From NCBI GenBank assembly GCA_041390145.1, contig JAWKQM010000004.1:223086-287085 (forward strand): DNA of 64,000 bases, read 5' to 3'. Positions 35,857 through 44,970 of this stretch are shown piece by piece. The first letter of the stretch is position 1; each line of letters begins with the position of its first letter. A program made the position numbers and the translations under genes. This stretch comes from Gemmatimonadales bacterium. GTDB lineage: Bacteria; Gemmatimonadota; Gemmatimonadetes; Gemmatimonadales; GWC2-71-9. The notes under the pieces are model-generated. The model made no database searches. It was not told the origin of the DNA and saw only the letters and a program-made list of their open reading frames with translations.

Positions 35857-35885
35857 TTGACAATCACACGATCGACCGATAGCTT
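35857..35885 (+). promoter_or_regulatory. Sigma-70-type promoter upstream of dnaE
   Basis: A perfect TTGACA, a 17-base spacer and TAGCTT, about 137 bases before the dnaE ATG. The same form (TTGACA, 17, TAGGTT) precedes the tRNA cluster. Confidence 0.5.
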
Positions 35886-36022
35886 CCCTCCTGCGACGGG
35901 TTCCGACCGCGTCCCGCGTCCGGGGCGAGGGGCCGGACCCTCTTTCAACGCGTCGCCGCCCCGACCCGCAGGTGTCCCGCCGGACGCCGACGGCCCCCGG
36001 CAGGCGGCACGCCCGGCAGGTC

Positions 36023-39000
36023 ATGGCATTCGCCCACCTTCATACCCACAGCGAATATTCGCTCCTCGACGGCGCCAACCGCCTCGATGCGCTGGTTGAC
36101 CATGTCCGCGGCATGGGGATGGACAGCCTGGCCGTCACCGACCACGGCAACCTCCACGCGGCCTGGTCTTTCTACGAGGCGGCCAAGGCCGCCAAGATCC
36201 GCCCGATCCTCGGGTTCGAGGCGTACCTCGCCTTCGGCTCCCGGCGCCAGCGCGAAAAGCCCTCCGGCGCCCCCGCCTTCTACAGCCATCTGGTCCTCCT
36301 CGCCCAGAACCGGACCGGGTACAAGAACCTCATCAAGCTGAGTTCCATCGGCTACACCGAGGGGTTCTACCGGCGTCCCCGGATCGACAAGGAAGTCCTC
36401 GAGGCGCACTCGGAAGGGATCGTCTGCCTGGCAGCCTGCCTGTCGGGCGAGGTGGCGCTCTATCTGCGCCAGGGCAACTACGAGGAAGCCCGGCGGAGCG
36501 CCGCCTGGTTTGCCAAGACCTTCGGGCCCGACCGGTTCTGGCTCGAGATCCAGAAGCACGGCATCCCCGAGGAAGACCTGGTTACCGAGGGGATGCTCAA
36601 GCTCGGCCAGGACATGGGGCTCGGGGTGGTCGCCACCAACGACGCGCACTATCTCCGCCGGGAAGACGCCGAGGCGCACGACGTCCTCCTCGCCATCGGG
36701 ACCGGGGCCGACCTCGACGACCCGAAACGGTTCCGCTTCACCGGGCAGGAATCGTATGTGAAGTCCGAGAAGGAGATGCGGGCGCTCTTTCCCGACCATC
36801 CGGAGACGATCGACAATACCCAGCGGGTGGCGGACCTCTGCGAACTCGACTTCGAGAAGCGGTACTTCCTGCCGAGCTTCCCCCGGCCGGAGGGCTACAA
36901 GACCGACGAGAGCCTGCTTGACCACCTTGCGCGGGAAGGCGCCGCGGAGCGCTACGGCTCGCCGCTTCCCGACGCCGTGGTGGAGCGGCTCGAGTACGAG
37001 CTCGGCGTCATCAACACCGCCGGGTACGCCGGGTACTTCCTGATCGTGCAGGACTTCATTGCCGCGGCACGCGAACGGGGCATCCCGGTCGGGCCGGGCC
37101 GCGGTTCCGCCGCCGGCTCGCTGGTGGCGTATGCGCTCCGCATCACCGACGTCGACCCGCTGCGGTTTGACCTCCTCTTCGAGCGCTTCCTGAATCCGGA
37201 ACGCGTGTCGATGCCGGACATCGACGTGGACTTCTGCTTCGAGCGGCGGGGCGAGGTCATCGAGTACGTGCGGCAGCGCTACGGACGGGAGAGCGTCGGA
37301 CAGATCGTCACCTTCGGGACGATGAAGGCGCGGGCGGCGGTCAAGGACGTCGCCCGGGTCCTCAAGATCCCGCCAGGCGAGGCCGACAAGATCACCAAGC
37401 TGATCCCGTCCGGTCCGGGGTTCAACGTCACCATCCCCGAGGCGGTCCGGAAGGTCAGCGAGCTCCGCGACCTCATCAAGGGCAACCCGGTCTACGAGCG
37501 ACTGATGGACCTCAGCTCGCGGATCGAGGGGGTCTCACGACACCTGTCGGTGCACGCCGCGGGCGTCGTGATCGCTCCGGGCCCCCTGCCCGACTACGTC
37601 CCGGTCTGCACCACGCCGACCAAGGGCGCGGGCCAGTCGGCGGGCGGTGAAGACGTCATGATCACGCAGTATGAAATGGGCGCGCTGGAAAAGGTCGGGA
37701 TGCTCAAGATGGACATCCTCGGCCTCAAGACGCTGACGGTGATTCACGACGCGCTGCAGATGATCACCGCCCGGCACGGCACCACCCCCGATCTCTCCGC
37801 CACCACCTTCGACGACCCGAAGGTGTACGAGCTCCTCCGGGAGGGCCGCACGGCGGGCGTGTTCCAGTTCGAGTCGGCGCTGGCCACGGAGACGCTGCGG
37901 GCCATGCGGTGCGACCGGTTCGACGACCTCGTGGCCACCAACGCCCTCCTCCGCCCGGGACCGCTCGACGCCGGGATGCACACGGTGTTCATCAAGCGGA
38001 AGCTCGGCCAGGAGCCCGTCACCTATCCCCATCCCTCGCTGAAGGGCATCCTGGAGCCGACGTACGGCGTCATCACCTATCAGGAACAGGTGATGCGCAT
38101 CGCCAACGTGCTGGCCGGGTTCAGCCTGGCCGAAGCGGACGTGCTGCGGAAGGCGGTCGGCAAGAAGGACGAGGCGCTCATCAAGAAGGAAGTCGGGCGG
38201 TTCGTGGACCGCGCGATGGCCCAGGGGCATCCCCGCCGCCTGGCGGAGGAACTCGGCGCGCAGATCGAGACCTTCGGGCGCTACGGCTTCAACAAGTCGC
38301 ACTCGGTGGCGTACTCGGTGCTCTCGTACCAGACGGCGTGGCTCAAGGCGCACTACCCCGCCGAGTTCATGGCCGCGCTGCTCAGCTCGGAAATCGGCAA
38401 CACCGACAAGGTGGTGCAGTACATCAACGAAGCCCGCGAGCTGGGACTCGAGGTCCTGCCGCCGGATGTCAACGAGTCGGGGTTCAAGTTCACGGTGGTC
38501 GGCGCGAACCGGCTCCGGTTCGGACTGGGCGCGGTGCGCAACGTCGGCGCGGGGGTCATCGAGTCGATGATCACCGCGCGGCAGGACGGGCCATTCCACG
38601 ACCTCTGGGACTTCGTCAACCGGATCGACCTGCGGCTGGGCAACCGTCGCGTGATCGAGTCGCTCATCGTGGCCGGCGCCTGCGACGGCCTCGGCGGCCA
38701 TCGTCGCCAGTACCTCGAGGCGCTGGACACGGCGCTGGGCGAGGCGCAGCTTCGACAGCAGGAACGCGAGGCGGGGCAGTCCTCCCTGTTCGGCGAGATC
38801 CCCGCGACGGCGAAGCCGGCCGGGCACAATCTCCCCGACGTCCCCCCGCTTCCGGAAGCGGAACGGCTGACCCGCGAGAAGGAAGTGATCGGCTTCTTCA
38901 TCTCCGGCCACCCGCTGGAGCGCTTCCGGGCCGAGGTCGAGCTCTTCGGCAGCCGCACCACGGCCACGCTCCACGAGTGGAGCGAGCACGAGGTCAGCGT

Positions 39001-39505
39001 CGCGGCGGTGGTGACGGGGCTGAAGCGGCAAATTTCCAAGAAGACCGGCAAGGAGTACGCGCGCCTCACCCTCGAGGACTTCCACGGCACCTCCGAGGCG
39101 ATCGTCTTCCCCGAGGCCTGGGCCAAGTTGAATCAGACCATCACGGCGGACGCGGCCATCCTGCTCGGCGGCGGCTACAGCACGCGGGACCGGGGCGAGG
39201 ATCGGGCCCCCTTCGTGGTCGAGTCGGCCCGCCCCCTCGGCGAACTGCGGGAAAGCGGCGCCCTCGGGATCAGCCTGCGGTGGCGCGCCCCCGAGGCCCC
39301 GCCGCCGGAGGCGGTCAAGGCCGCGGCCGCGCTGTGCGCATCGCATCCGGGGCCGGCGCCGGTCTATATTGAATGGAGCGACGGCAACGGCGAGGCCCTC
39401 CGGCTTCGCGCGCGCCGTCTTCGCATTGCCCCCGACGAAGACCTCCTCCGGGCCCTCCGCGACTTGCTGGGTGCCGGCGCTGTCCACTACGTGAAGGCGG
39501 GCTAA
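36023..39505 (+). CDS. dnaE: DNA polymerase III alpha subunit
   Basis: The 1160-residue replicative polymerase. It begins with the PHP domain (HLHTHSEYSLLDGA, AVTDHGNL), then the polymerase core with GPGRGSAAGSLVAY and the catalytic aspartates in SMPDIDVDF, the Cterminal helix-hairpin-helix region, and an OB-fold (VAAVVTGLKRQISKKTG). The length and DnaE1-type order fit the housekeeping enzyme, not the error-prone DnaE2. The ATG 36023 is chosen because MAFAHLHTHSEYS is the normal start. It leads an operon with accA, ricT-like and metG. Confidence 0.98.
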   Translation: MAFAHLHTHSEYSLLDGANRLDALVDHVRGMGMDSLAVTDHGNLHAAWSFYEAAKAAKIRPILGFEAYLAFGSRRQREKPSGAPAFYSHLVLLAQNRTGYKNLIKLSSIGYTEGFYRRPRIDKEVLEAHSEGIVCLAACLSGEVALYLRQGNYEEARRSAAWFAKTFGPDRFWLEIQKHGIPEEDLVTEGMLKLGQDMGLGVVATNDAHYLRREDAEAHDVLLAIGTGADLDDPKRFRFTGQESYVKSEKEMRALFPDHPETIDNTQRVADLCELDFEKRYFLPSFPRPEGYKTDESLLDHLAREGAAERYGSPLPDAVVERLEYELGVINTAGYAGYFLIVQDFIAAARERGIPVGPGRGSAAGSLVAYALRITDVDPLRFDLLFERFLNPERVSMPDIDVDFCFERRGEVIEYVRQRYGRESVGQIVTFGTMKARAAVKDVARVLKIPPGEADKITKLIPSGPGFNVTIPEAVRKVSELRDLIKGNPVYERLMDLSSRIEGVSRHLSVHAAGVVIAPGPLPDYVPVCTTPTKGAGQSAGGEDVMITQYEMGALEKVGMLKMDILGLKTLTVIHDALQMITARHGTTPDLSATTFDDPKVYELLREGRTAGVFQFESALATETLRAMRCDRFDDLVATNALLRPGPLDAGMHTVFIKRKLGQEPVTYPHPSLKGILEPTYGVITYQEQVMRIANVLAGFSLAEADVLRKAVGKKDEALIKKEVGRFVDRAMAQGHPRRLAEELGAQIETFGRYGFNKSHSVAYSVLSYQTAWLKAHYPAEFMAALLSSEIGNTDKVVQYINEARELGLEVLPPDVNESGFKFTVVGANRLRFGLGAVRNVGAGVIESMITARQDGPFHDLWDFVNRIDLRLGNRRVIESLIVAGACDGLGGHRRQYLEALDTALGEAQLRQQEREAGQSSLFGEIPATAKPAGHNLPDVPPLPEAERLTREKEVIGFFISGHPLERFRAEVELFGSRTTATLHEWSEHEVSVAAVVTGLKRQISKKTGKEYARLTLEDFHGTSEAIVFPEAWAKLNQTITADAAILLGGGYSTRDRGEDRAPFVVESARPLGELRESGALGISLRWRAPEAPPPEAVKAAAALCASHPGPAPVYIEWSDGNGEALRLRARRLRIAPDEDLLRALRDLLGAGAVHYVKAG

Positions 39506-39507
39506 CG

Positions 39508-40470
39508 ATGGCAACGGCCTACACACTCGAATTCGAGAAACCGCTCCAGGAACTCAACCGCCAGATCGAGGAACTGCGCCGCTCGAGCACAGAGCGCGGC
39601 ACCGACCTGAGCAATGAGATCACGGCGCTGGAAGCGAAGCTCGCCGAGCAACGCGACGAGATCTACCGCAACCTGACGCCGATCCAGCGTGTCATGGTGG
39701 CGCGGCACTCGCGCCGGCCCTACACCCTGGACTACCTCAGCACGATCTTCACCGACTTCATCGAACTGCACGGCGACCGCCTCTTCCGCGACGACCCGGC
39801 CATCGTCGGCGGCTGGGCGCGGCTCGGCGGGCAGAGCGTCATGGTCATCGGGCACCAGAAGGGGCGCGACACGAAAGACAACCTGCGCCGCAACTTCGGC
39901 ATGCCGCATCCGGAGGGGTACCGCAAGGCGCTCCGCCTGATGAAGCTCGCCGCGCGGTTCGGCGCGCCCGTCATCACCCTGATCGACACCGACGGCGCGT
40001 ATCCGGGGCTGGGCGCGGAAGAGCGCGGGCAGTCGGAGGCGCTGGCCCGGAACATCCTGGAGATGTCGGTCCTGCCGACGCCGATCGTGGCGATCGTGAT
40101 CGGCGTCGGCGGCTCGGGCGGCGCCCTGGCGCTCGGCGTGGCCGACCGGGTCCTCATGCTGGAGAACTCGATCTACTCGGTCATTTCGCCTGAGGGGTGC
40201 GCCGCCATCCTCTGGAAGGACGCCTCGCAGCGCGAGCGCGCCGCTGAGGCGCTGAAGCTCACGGCGGCCGACCTCCTCCGACTCAAGGTCATCGACGAGA
40301 TCATCCCGGAACCCGCCGGCGGCGCGCACACGGACCACGACGCCACCGGCGAGGCGGTTCGGGAAGCGCTGCTGCGGCACGTGAACGAGCTGCGGAAGGT
40401 CAAGCCCGACAAACTGGTCCGCCGCCGTGCCGAGAAGTACGGCGCGATGGGCGCCTACACCGAGGCCTGA
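39508..40470 (+). CDS. accA: Acetyl-CoA carboxylase carboxyltransferase subunit alpha
   Basis: A 320-residue crotonase-fold subunit that, with AccD, transfers carboxyl groups from carboxybiotin to acetyl-CoA to start fatty acid synthesis. Family sequences are HSRRPYTLDYLSTIFTDFIE, GHQKGRDTKDNLRRNFGMPH, DTDGAYPGLGAEERGQSEA and the oxyanion region GGSGGALALGVADRV. The N-terminal coiled coil (residues 8-50) is normal. It starts two bases after dnaE and its stop overlaps the next gene as TGATG. dnaE-accA adjacency is common in bacteria. Confidence 0.98.
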   Translation: MATAYTLEFEKPLQELNRQIEELRRSSTERGTDLSNEITALEAKLAEQRDEIYRNLTPIQRVMVARHSRRPYTLDYLSTIFTDFIELHGDRLFRDDPAIVGGWARLGGQSVMVIGHQKGRDTKDNLRRNFGMPHPEGYRKALRLMKLAARFGAPVITLIDTDGAYPGLGAEERGQSEALARNILEMSVLPTPIVAIVIGVGGSGGALALGVADRVLMLENSIYSVISPEGCAAILWKDASQRERAAEALKLTAADLLRLKVIDEIIPEPAGGAHTDHDATGEAVREALLRHVNELRKVKPDKLVRRRAEKYGAMGAYTEA

Positions 40471-41570
40471 TGCCGCAGACCGTGGAAGTCCGGTTCAAGG
40501 GGAACCGGAAGGGGCTCTTTGACTGGGCGGGCGAGGACCAGGAACTGCGGATGCGCGACGCGGTCATCGTCGACGCCGACCGCGGTCAGGACCTGGGCCG
40601 TGTCAGCGCCGTCGGGGAGACCGCCCTGAAGAAGTGCGGGTCGAGTTGCGGCGGCTGCGCCGTTGGCGAGGCGCCCCCCGGCGACCGCGCCCCGGTATTG
40701 CGCATTGCCACCAGTGAGGATGTGTCCACCCACGAAGAGCTCCGCCGCTCCGAGGAGGACATCCGCCGCCAGATCATCGGGCGCGTGCGCTCCCACAACC
40801 TCCCCATGAAAATCAGTGACACCGAATGGCAGTGGGACCGGAAGAAGCTCACGGTCTACTTCACCTCGGACAAGCGGGTGGACTTCCGGAATCTCGTGCG
40901 GGAACTCGCCGGCCTGTTCAAGACACGCATCGAGCTGCGGCAGATCGGGGTCCGCGACGAAGCCGCCCGGCTCTCCGGCGTCGGGCGCTGCGGCCGCGAG
41001 TATTGCTGCTCGACCTGGCTGACCGAACTCTCTCCCGTCAACCTCGGCCTCGCAAAGGACCAGCGCCTCTCCCTGAATCCCTCCCAGATTTCCGGCGGGT
41101 GCGGGCGCCTGCTCTGCTGCCTGAAGTACGAGCATGAGTTCTACGTGACGACGCGGAAGCGGTTCCCCAAGGAAGGTCGGATGGTCGTCACCGCGCGCGG
41201 GCAGGAAAAGGTGGTGGCGGTCGATCTCTTCCGGGAACGGGTGTTCCTGCGCAACGAGGAAGGTCCGCGGGTGGTGCCGCTCCTGCAGCTCAAGGAAGAG
41301 GTCGAGGCGGCGGCCGGGTCGGCGGCACCCCCTGCCCGCTCCGCCCCGGCGGCGGCGCCGGACCGGCCGGCCACCCCGCGCTCCCCTCGCCGCGAGGCCG
41401 CACCGCCCCCTCCCCCGAAGCCCGAAGCAGCCGCTCCGCCTGCCGACGCCCCACCCGCGACGCCAGCCACACCCCGTTCGAAACGGCGGCGGCGGGGCCG
41501 GCGGCGCCGGGGCGGCGGGGGCGGCGGGGGCGGCGGGGGATCCGGCAGCCCACCGGGCGGCGGGGGCTGA
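40470..41570 (+). CDS. ricT: PSP1-domain protein, RicT/YaaT-like, with a low-complexity tail
   Basis: The 366-residue protein has the PSP1 core with the cysteine-rich signature of RicT: CGSSCGGC near residue 57, SGVGRCGREYCCSTW, and SGGCGRLLCCLKYEHEFY. In Bacillus, RicT binds an iron-sulfur cluster with RicA and RicF and affects RNA maturation. From residue about 275 the protein becomes Pro/Ala-rich and ends in an Arg cluster (KRRRRGRRRRG) and a Gly run, which is unlike the Bacillus protein and could bind RNA. It sits between accA and metG with no gap on either side. Confidence 0.85.
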   Translation: MPQTVEVRFKGNRKGLFDWAGEDQELRMRDAVIVDADRGQDLGRVSAVGETALKKCGSSCGGCAVGEAPPGDRAPVLRIATSEDVSTHEELRRSEEDIRRQIIGRVRSHNLPMKISDTEWQWDRKKLTVYFTSDKRVDFRNLVRELAGLFKTRIELRQIGVRDEAARLSGVGRCGREYCCSTWLTELSPVNLGLAKDQRLSLNPSQISGGCGRLLCCLKYEHEFYVTTRKRFPKEGRMVVTARGQEKVVAVDLFRERVFLRNEEGPRVVPLLQLKEEVEAAAGSAAPPARSAPAAAPDRPATPRSPRREAAPPPPPKPEAAAPPADAPPATPATPRSKRRRRGRRRRGGGGGGGGGGSGSPPGGGG

Positions 41571-43097
41571 GTGGCACCCTTCTACATCACCACCGCCATC
41601 GACTACGCCAACGGCGACCCCCATCTCGGGCACGCGTACGAGAAGGTCGGCGCGGATGCGATTGCGCGCTATCACCGGCTCCGCGGCGACGACGTCTGGT
41701 TCCTGATCGGGATGGACGAGCATGGCCAGAAGGTGGCGCAGGCGGCGGCCGCGGATAACGTGACGCCGCAGGAACTCGTCGACCGGGTCGCGCTGCGCTT
41801 CGAGGCGATGTGGCAGCGGCTGGGCCTCTCGCACGACCAGTTCATCCGCACCACCGCCGAGGCGCACAAGGCGGGCGTGGTGGCATTGATCGAGCGGATC
41901 TTCGAGCGCAATCCTGACGACTTCTACGAGCAGTCGTACCGGGGCCGCTACTGCGTGGGCTGCGAGGCCTTCAAGCAGGACAACGAAATCACCGACGACC
42001 GCTGCGCGCTGCACCCCACGCGGACGCTCGAATGGGTCGAGGAGCGCAACTGGTTCTTCCGGCTCTCCCGATACCGGGACTTCCTGCTGGAACTGATCGA
42101 GGGGAACCGCGAGTTCGTGCAGCCCGAGAGCCGCCGCAACGAGATCCTCGCGCTCCTCCGTCAGGGACTCGACGACATCTCGGCGAGCCGCTCGCGCTTC
42201 ACCTGGGGTGTGCCGTTCCCACGGCTGACCAGCCAGGGAGAGCAACAGACCACCTACGTCTGGTTCGATGCCCTGCCCAACTACTGGACCGCCACCCGCG
42301 ATCCGGCGTCCCGCGCCGAATGGCCGGCGCAACTGCATGTGATCGGGAAGGACATCACCCGATTCCACTGCGTCATCTGGCCTGCCATGTTGCGCGCCGC
42401 TGGCCTGCCCCTCCCGGAGCAGGTCTGGGCGCACGGCTTCGTGTATTTCCGCGGCGAGCGGTTCAGCAAGAGCGCGGGCACCAAGCTCGACCTCGGCGAG
42501 GCGATCGACCGCTTCGGACCCGACGCCTTCCGCTACTTCCTCCTGCGCGAGATCCCCTGGGACAGCGACGGCAACTTCACCTGGGAGCGGTTCGTCGACC
42601 TGTACACCTCCGACCTGGCCGACGGCCTCGGCAACCTCGCGAGCCGCTCCCTGGCGATGCTGGCGAAGTATCGCGAAGGGAAGGTGCCGAGCGCCGGGGA
42701 AACCTCGCTCGATCAGGCCGGCGCAGAGGCGATCCAGGCGTATGCACAGGCGATGGACTGCAACGATTTGCGCGGTGCGGCGGAATCGGCGTGGCGGATC
42801 GTTACGGCAGCAAACCAGTATATCGTGCAGACTGCCCCGTGGGTGCTGGCCAAGGGTGGGAAAGATGAGGAGCTCGACGCCGCCCTGGCGTCACTGGCTC
42901 GCTGCCTTTACCGGCTGGCCGTGCTGGTGAGCCCACTGATGCCCGGGAAGGCGGAAGAACTCTGGGCGGTACTGGGGCAGGATGGCAGAGCGGCGGCGGC
43001 CCGGTGGGAGTCGCTCGACTCTCCGCCGGTGGCCGGGGCGGCCACCCGCAAGCCGGACGGGCTCTTCCCCCGCCCGGAACCAAGCCCAAGTGCCTGA
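41571..43097 (+). CDS. metG: Methionyl-tRNA synthetase
   Basis: A 508-residue class I synthetase charging tRNA-Met. It has the HIGH-type motif PHLGHAYEK, the tRNA/zinc-subdomain region with YCVGCEAF and DRCALHP, the methionine pocket sequence TYVWFDALPNYWT, and the KMSKS equivalent RFSKSAGTKLD. An anticodon-binding helical domain follows. No C-terminal EMAP/Trbp111 tRNA-binding domain is present, as in shorter bacterial forms. The start is a GTG placed directly after the ricT stop. Confidence 0.97.
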   Translation: MAPFYITTAIDYANGDPHLGHAYEKVGADAIARYHRLRGDDVWFLIGMDEHGQKVAQAAAADNVTPQELVDRVALRFEAMWQRLGLSHDQFIRTTAEAHKAGVVALIERIFERNPDDFYEQSYRGRYCVGCEAFKQDNEITDDRCALHPTRTLEWVEERNWFFRLSRYRDFLLELIEGNREFVQPESRRNEILALLRQGLDDISASRSRFTWGVPFPRLTSQGEQQTTYVWFDALPNYWTATRDPASRAEWPAQLHVIGKDITRFHCVIWPAMLRAAGLPLPEQVWAHGFVYFRGERFSKSAGTKLDLGEAIDRFGPDAFRYFLLREIPWDSDGNFTWERFVDLYTSDLADGLGNLASRSLAMLAKYREGKVPSAGETSLDQAGAEAIQAYAQAMDCNDLRGAAESAWRIVTAANQYIVQTAPWVLAKGGKDEELDAALASLARCLYRLAVLVSPLMPGKAEELWAVLGQDGRAAAARWESLDSPPVAGAATRKPDGLFPRPEPSPSA

Positions 43098-43274
43098 TTC
43101 ACAATAACTTACGACATCCAATCCACACCTTGACTTCCCCTGTACCGGGGGCCATTTTTGGTGCTTGTGATATGAAGGGGCCCCTTGGCATGCCTGGGGG
43201 CCCCTCACCGGGCGGAGCGGCCCACGGATTGCTTTAAGGGTTGCCCCCAGATCATCAGTGCAAAGGTTGGTGGA

Positions 43275-44201
43275 ATGGCTGATCGCCGCTGGACGTTCAT
43301 GGTCGTACCCGAAGGCACCGGTGCATCCCGGGCCATCCAGGTCTCGCAGTCGGTCCTGAAGGTGGGGGCGATTGGGCTGGGCCTGTTTGTCCTGCTTGCC
43401 CTGGTCCTTGGCTACGCAACCGTGAGCCGCAGCGTCGACCTCTCCCGTGCTGCCCGCCTTGAGCGCGAAAACCAGCAGCTGGCCGCCACCCTGGGCCAGC
43501 TGAACGCACGGATCTCCACCCTCTCCGACACCCTGGGCCAGATCACCCGGAACGACGCCCGCATCCGGCTCCTGGCCAACCTCGAGCCGACCGACCCGCA
43601 GGTGCTGCAGGCGGGCATTGGCGGACCGGCTCCCGAGGGCGCGGTGAACGGCGCCTCAAAGAGCGAGCTCGTGCGCCAGGCGACGGAGGTCTCCGTCGAC
43701 CTGGACGCCATGATCCGGCGCGCCAACCTGCTGGCCCACTCCTTCGATGAAGCCGCGGACAGCCTTGCCTCCCACCGGGACCGCCTGGCCGCCCTGCCCT
43801 CCATCCTTCCGACGCAGGGCTGGCTGGCGAGCGCCTTCAGCTCCATGCGCGAACACCCGATCCTCCACGTGGCCCGGCCGCACGAGGGCATCGACGTGGT
43901 GGCGCCGATGGGCGCCCCGATCGAGGCCCCGGCAGCCGGCAAGGTCATCAGCGCGGGGTGGGAAACCGGCTACGGCTACTCCGTCTCCATCGATCACGGC
44001 TACGGCATCACGACGCGCTTTGCCCACGCCTCCAAGCTGCTGGTCCGCCGCGGCGACAAGGTCGAGCGCGGACAGCGCATCGCCCTGGTCGGCAACACCG
44101 GCCTGGCGACCGGGCCGCACCTCCACTACGAAGTGCATGTCCGCGGCCGCGCCGTGAATCCGCTGAACTATGTCTTGCCGGCGGGAGTGGTAACGGACTA
44201 G
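43275..44201 (+). CDS. M23 family peptidase with membrane anchor and coiled coil
   Basis: A 308-residue envelope protein. It has one membrane segment (about residues 30-52), a coiled coil with LERENQQLAATLGQLNAR and a C-terminal LytM/M23 domain. The zinc ligands are visible in RPHEGIDVVAP (HxxxD) and GPHLHYEVHVRG (HxH). It should cleave peptidoglycan crosslinks in the periplasm or act as an amidase activator of the EnvC/NlpD kind, though all ligands are present, which suggests activity. The ATG 43275 fits MADRRWTFMVVPEGTG, the usual opening of this type. Confidence 0.92.
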   Translation: MADRRWTFMVVPEGTGASRAIQVSQSVLKVGAIGLGLFVLLALVLGYATVSRSVDLSRAARLERENQQLAATLGQLNARISTLSDTLGQITRNDARIRLLANLEPTDPQVLQAGIGGPAPEGAVNGASKSELVRQATEVSVDLDAMIRRANLLAHSFDEAADSLASHRDRLAALPSILPTQGWLASAFSSMREHPILHVARPHEGIDVVAPMGAPIEAPAAGKVISAGWETGYGYSVSIDHGYGITTRFAHASKLLVRRGDKVERGQRIALVGNTGLATGPHLHYEVHVRGRAVNPLNYVLPAGVVTD

Positions 44202-44280
44202 GCGGGGCAGCGGGGCAGCGGGGCAGCGGGGCAGCGGGGCAGCGGGGCAGCGGGGCAGCGGGGCAGCGGGGCAGCGGGGC
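44202..44280. repeat. Tandem array of the 8-bp unit GCGGGGCA, about ten copies
   Basis: Nine full perfect units and a partial tenth begin straight after the stop of the M23 gene. Units do not have spacers, so this is a microsatellite and not a CRISPR array. Related one- to three-unit pieces occur in many other gaps of the window. Confidence 0.97.
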
Positions 44281-44290
44281 CGAAGGTAAC

Positions 44291-44324
44291 AACGGTGGAT
44301 TCCCATGGGGAACCCACCGTTTTC
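44291..44324 (+). terminator. Rho-independent terminator after the M23 gene
   Basis: AACGGTGG and CCACCGTT pair, with an inner TTCCC/GGGAA pairing around the centre, followed by a T-run. It lies behind the GCGGGGCA array. Confidence 0.7.
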
Positions 44325-44334
44325 TGTTTCCTCT

Positions 44335-44364
44335 GTCACCCCTGCGAAAGCCGGGGGCCATGAC
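44335..44364. repeat. REP-like palindromic element
   Basis: The element begins GTCACCCCTGCG and ends CCGGGGGCCATGAC around a GAAAG centre. It resembles the widely scattered GTCATxCCCGCGAAAGCGGG-type extragenic palindromes of other bacteria. Only one copy is clear here. Confidence 0.45.
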
Positions 44365-44400
44365 CCCGCCCCGCTGCCCCCCTGCCCCGCCTCCAGTTCG

Positions 44401-44970
44401 TCAGAACTGGACTTTCGGTGCATCCGCCGCCGCCGCGTTGGTCAGCTCGAAATACTCCTTCGGCGTCGACGCGCCGAACATCTTGGCGGTCAGGTTGTAC
44501 GGGAAGGTCCGGACGTAGGTGTTGTACTGCCGGGCCGCCTGGTTGTAGTCCTGCCGCGCAACGGAGATCCTGTTCTCGGTGCCTTCGAGCTGGTCCTGCA
44601 GCTGCCGGAAATTCTCGTTCGACTTCAAGTCAGGATAATTCTCCACGATGGCCAGGAGCCGCCCGAGCGGGGCGTTCATCGCCTGGTTGGCATCGGCCAT
44701 TTCCTGCAGGTTGCCGCCCTGCACGGCGCCCGCGAGCCGCGAGCGCGCGTCCGCCACCTCCGTGAAGATGGTGGTCTCCTGCTTGGCAAAGCCCTTGACC
44801 GTCTCCACCAGGTTCGGGATGAGGTCGGCCCGGCGCTGCAGCTGGACCTTGATCTGGCTCTCCGCCGAATTCACCTGCTCGTCGAGCGCCTGGATGCGGT
44901 TGTAGCCGCAACCAGCCAGGAGGGGCAGCAGCGCGAGAGCGGGCGCGAGGCGCATGACACGACGATTCAT
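44401..44970 (-). CDS. lemA: LemA family protein
   Basis: A 189-residue lipoprotein-like protein: leader APALALLPLLAGC (lipobox LAGC, Cys 21), then the LemA domain with YNRIQALDEQVNSAESQIKV, RRADLIPNLVETVKGFA, YPDLKSNENFRQLQDQLEGT and the C-terminal FELTNAAAADAPKVQF. LemA proteins are membrane-anchored helical-bundle proteins of unknown biochemical role. LemA genes are often next to TPM-domain genes, as here. Its ATG overlaps the stop of the nucleotidyltransferase gene (ATGA). Confidence 0.95.
   Translation of the reverse strand: MNRRVMRLAPALALLPLLAGCGYNRIQALDEQVNSAESQIKVQLQRRADLIPNLVETVKGFAKQETTIFTEVADARSRLAGAVQGGNLQEMADANQAMNAPLGRLLAIVENYPDLKSNENFRQLQDQLEGTENRISVARQDYNQAARQYNTYVRTFPYNLTAKMFGASTPKEYFELTNAAAADAPKVQF

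Noticed and set aside
37535..39526. A long minus-strand frame opposite dnaE
   Set aside because: Antisense to a strongly conserved polymerase, with low-quality amino acid composition.
44202..44280. CRISPR array
   Set aside because: The units are 8 bp and directly adjacent, with no spacers and no cas genes.
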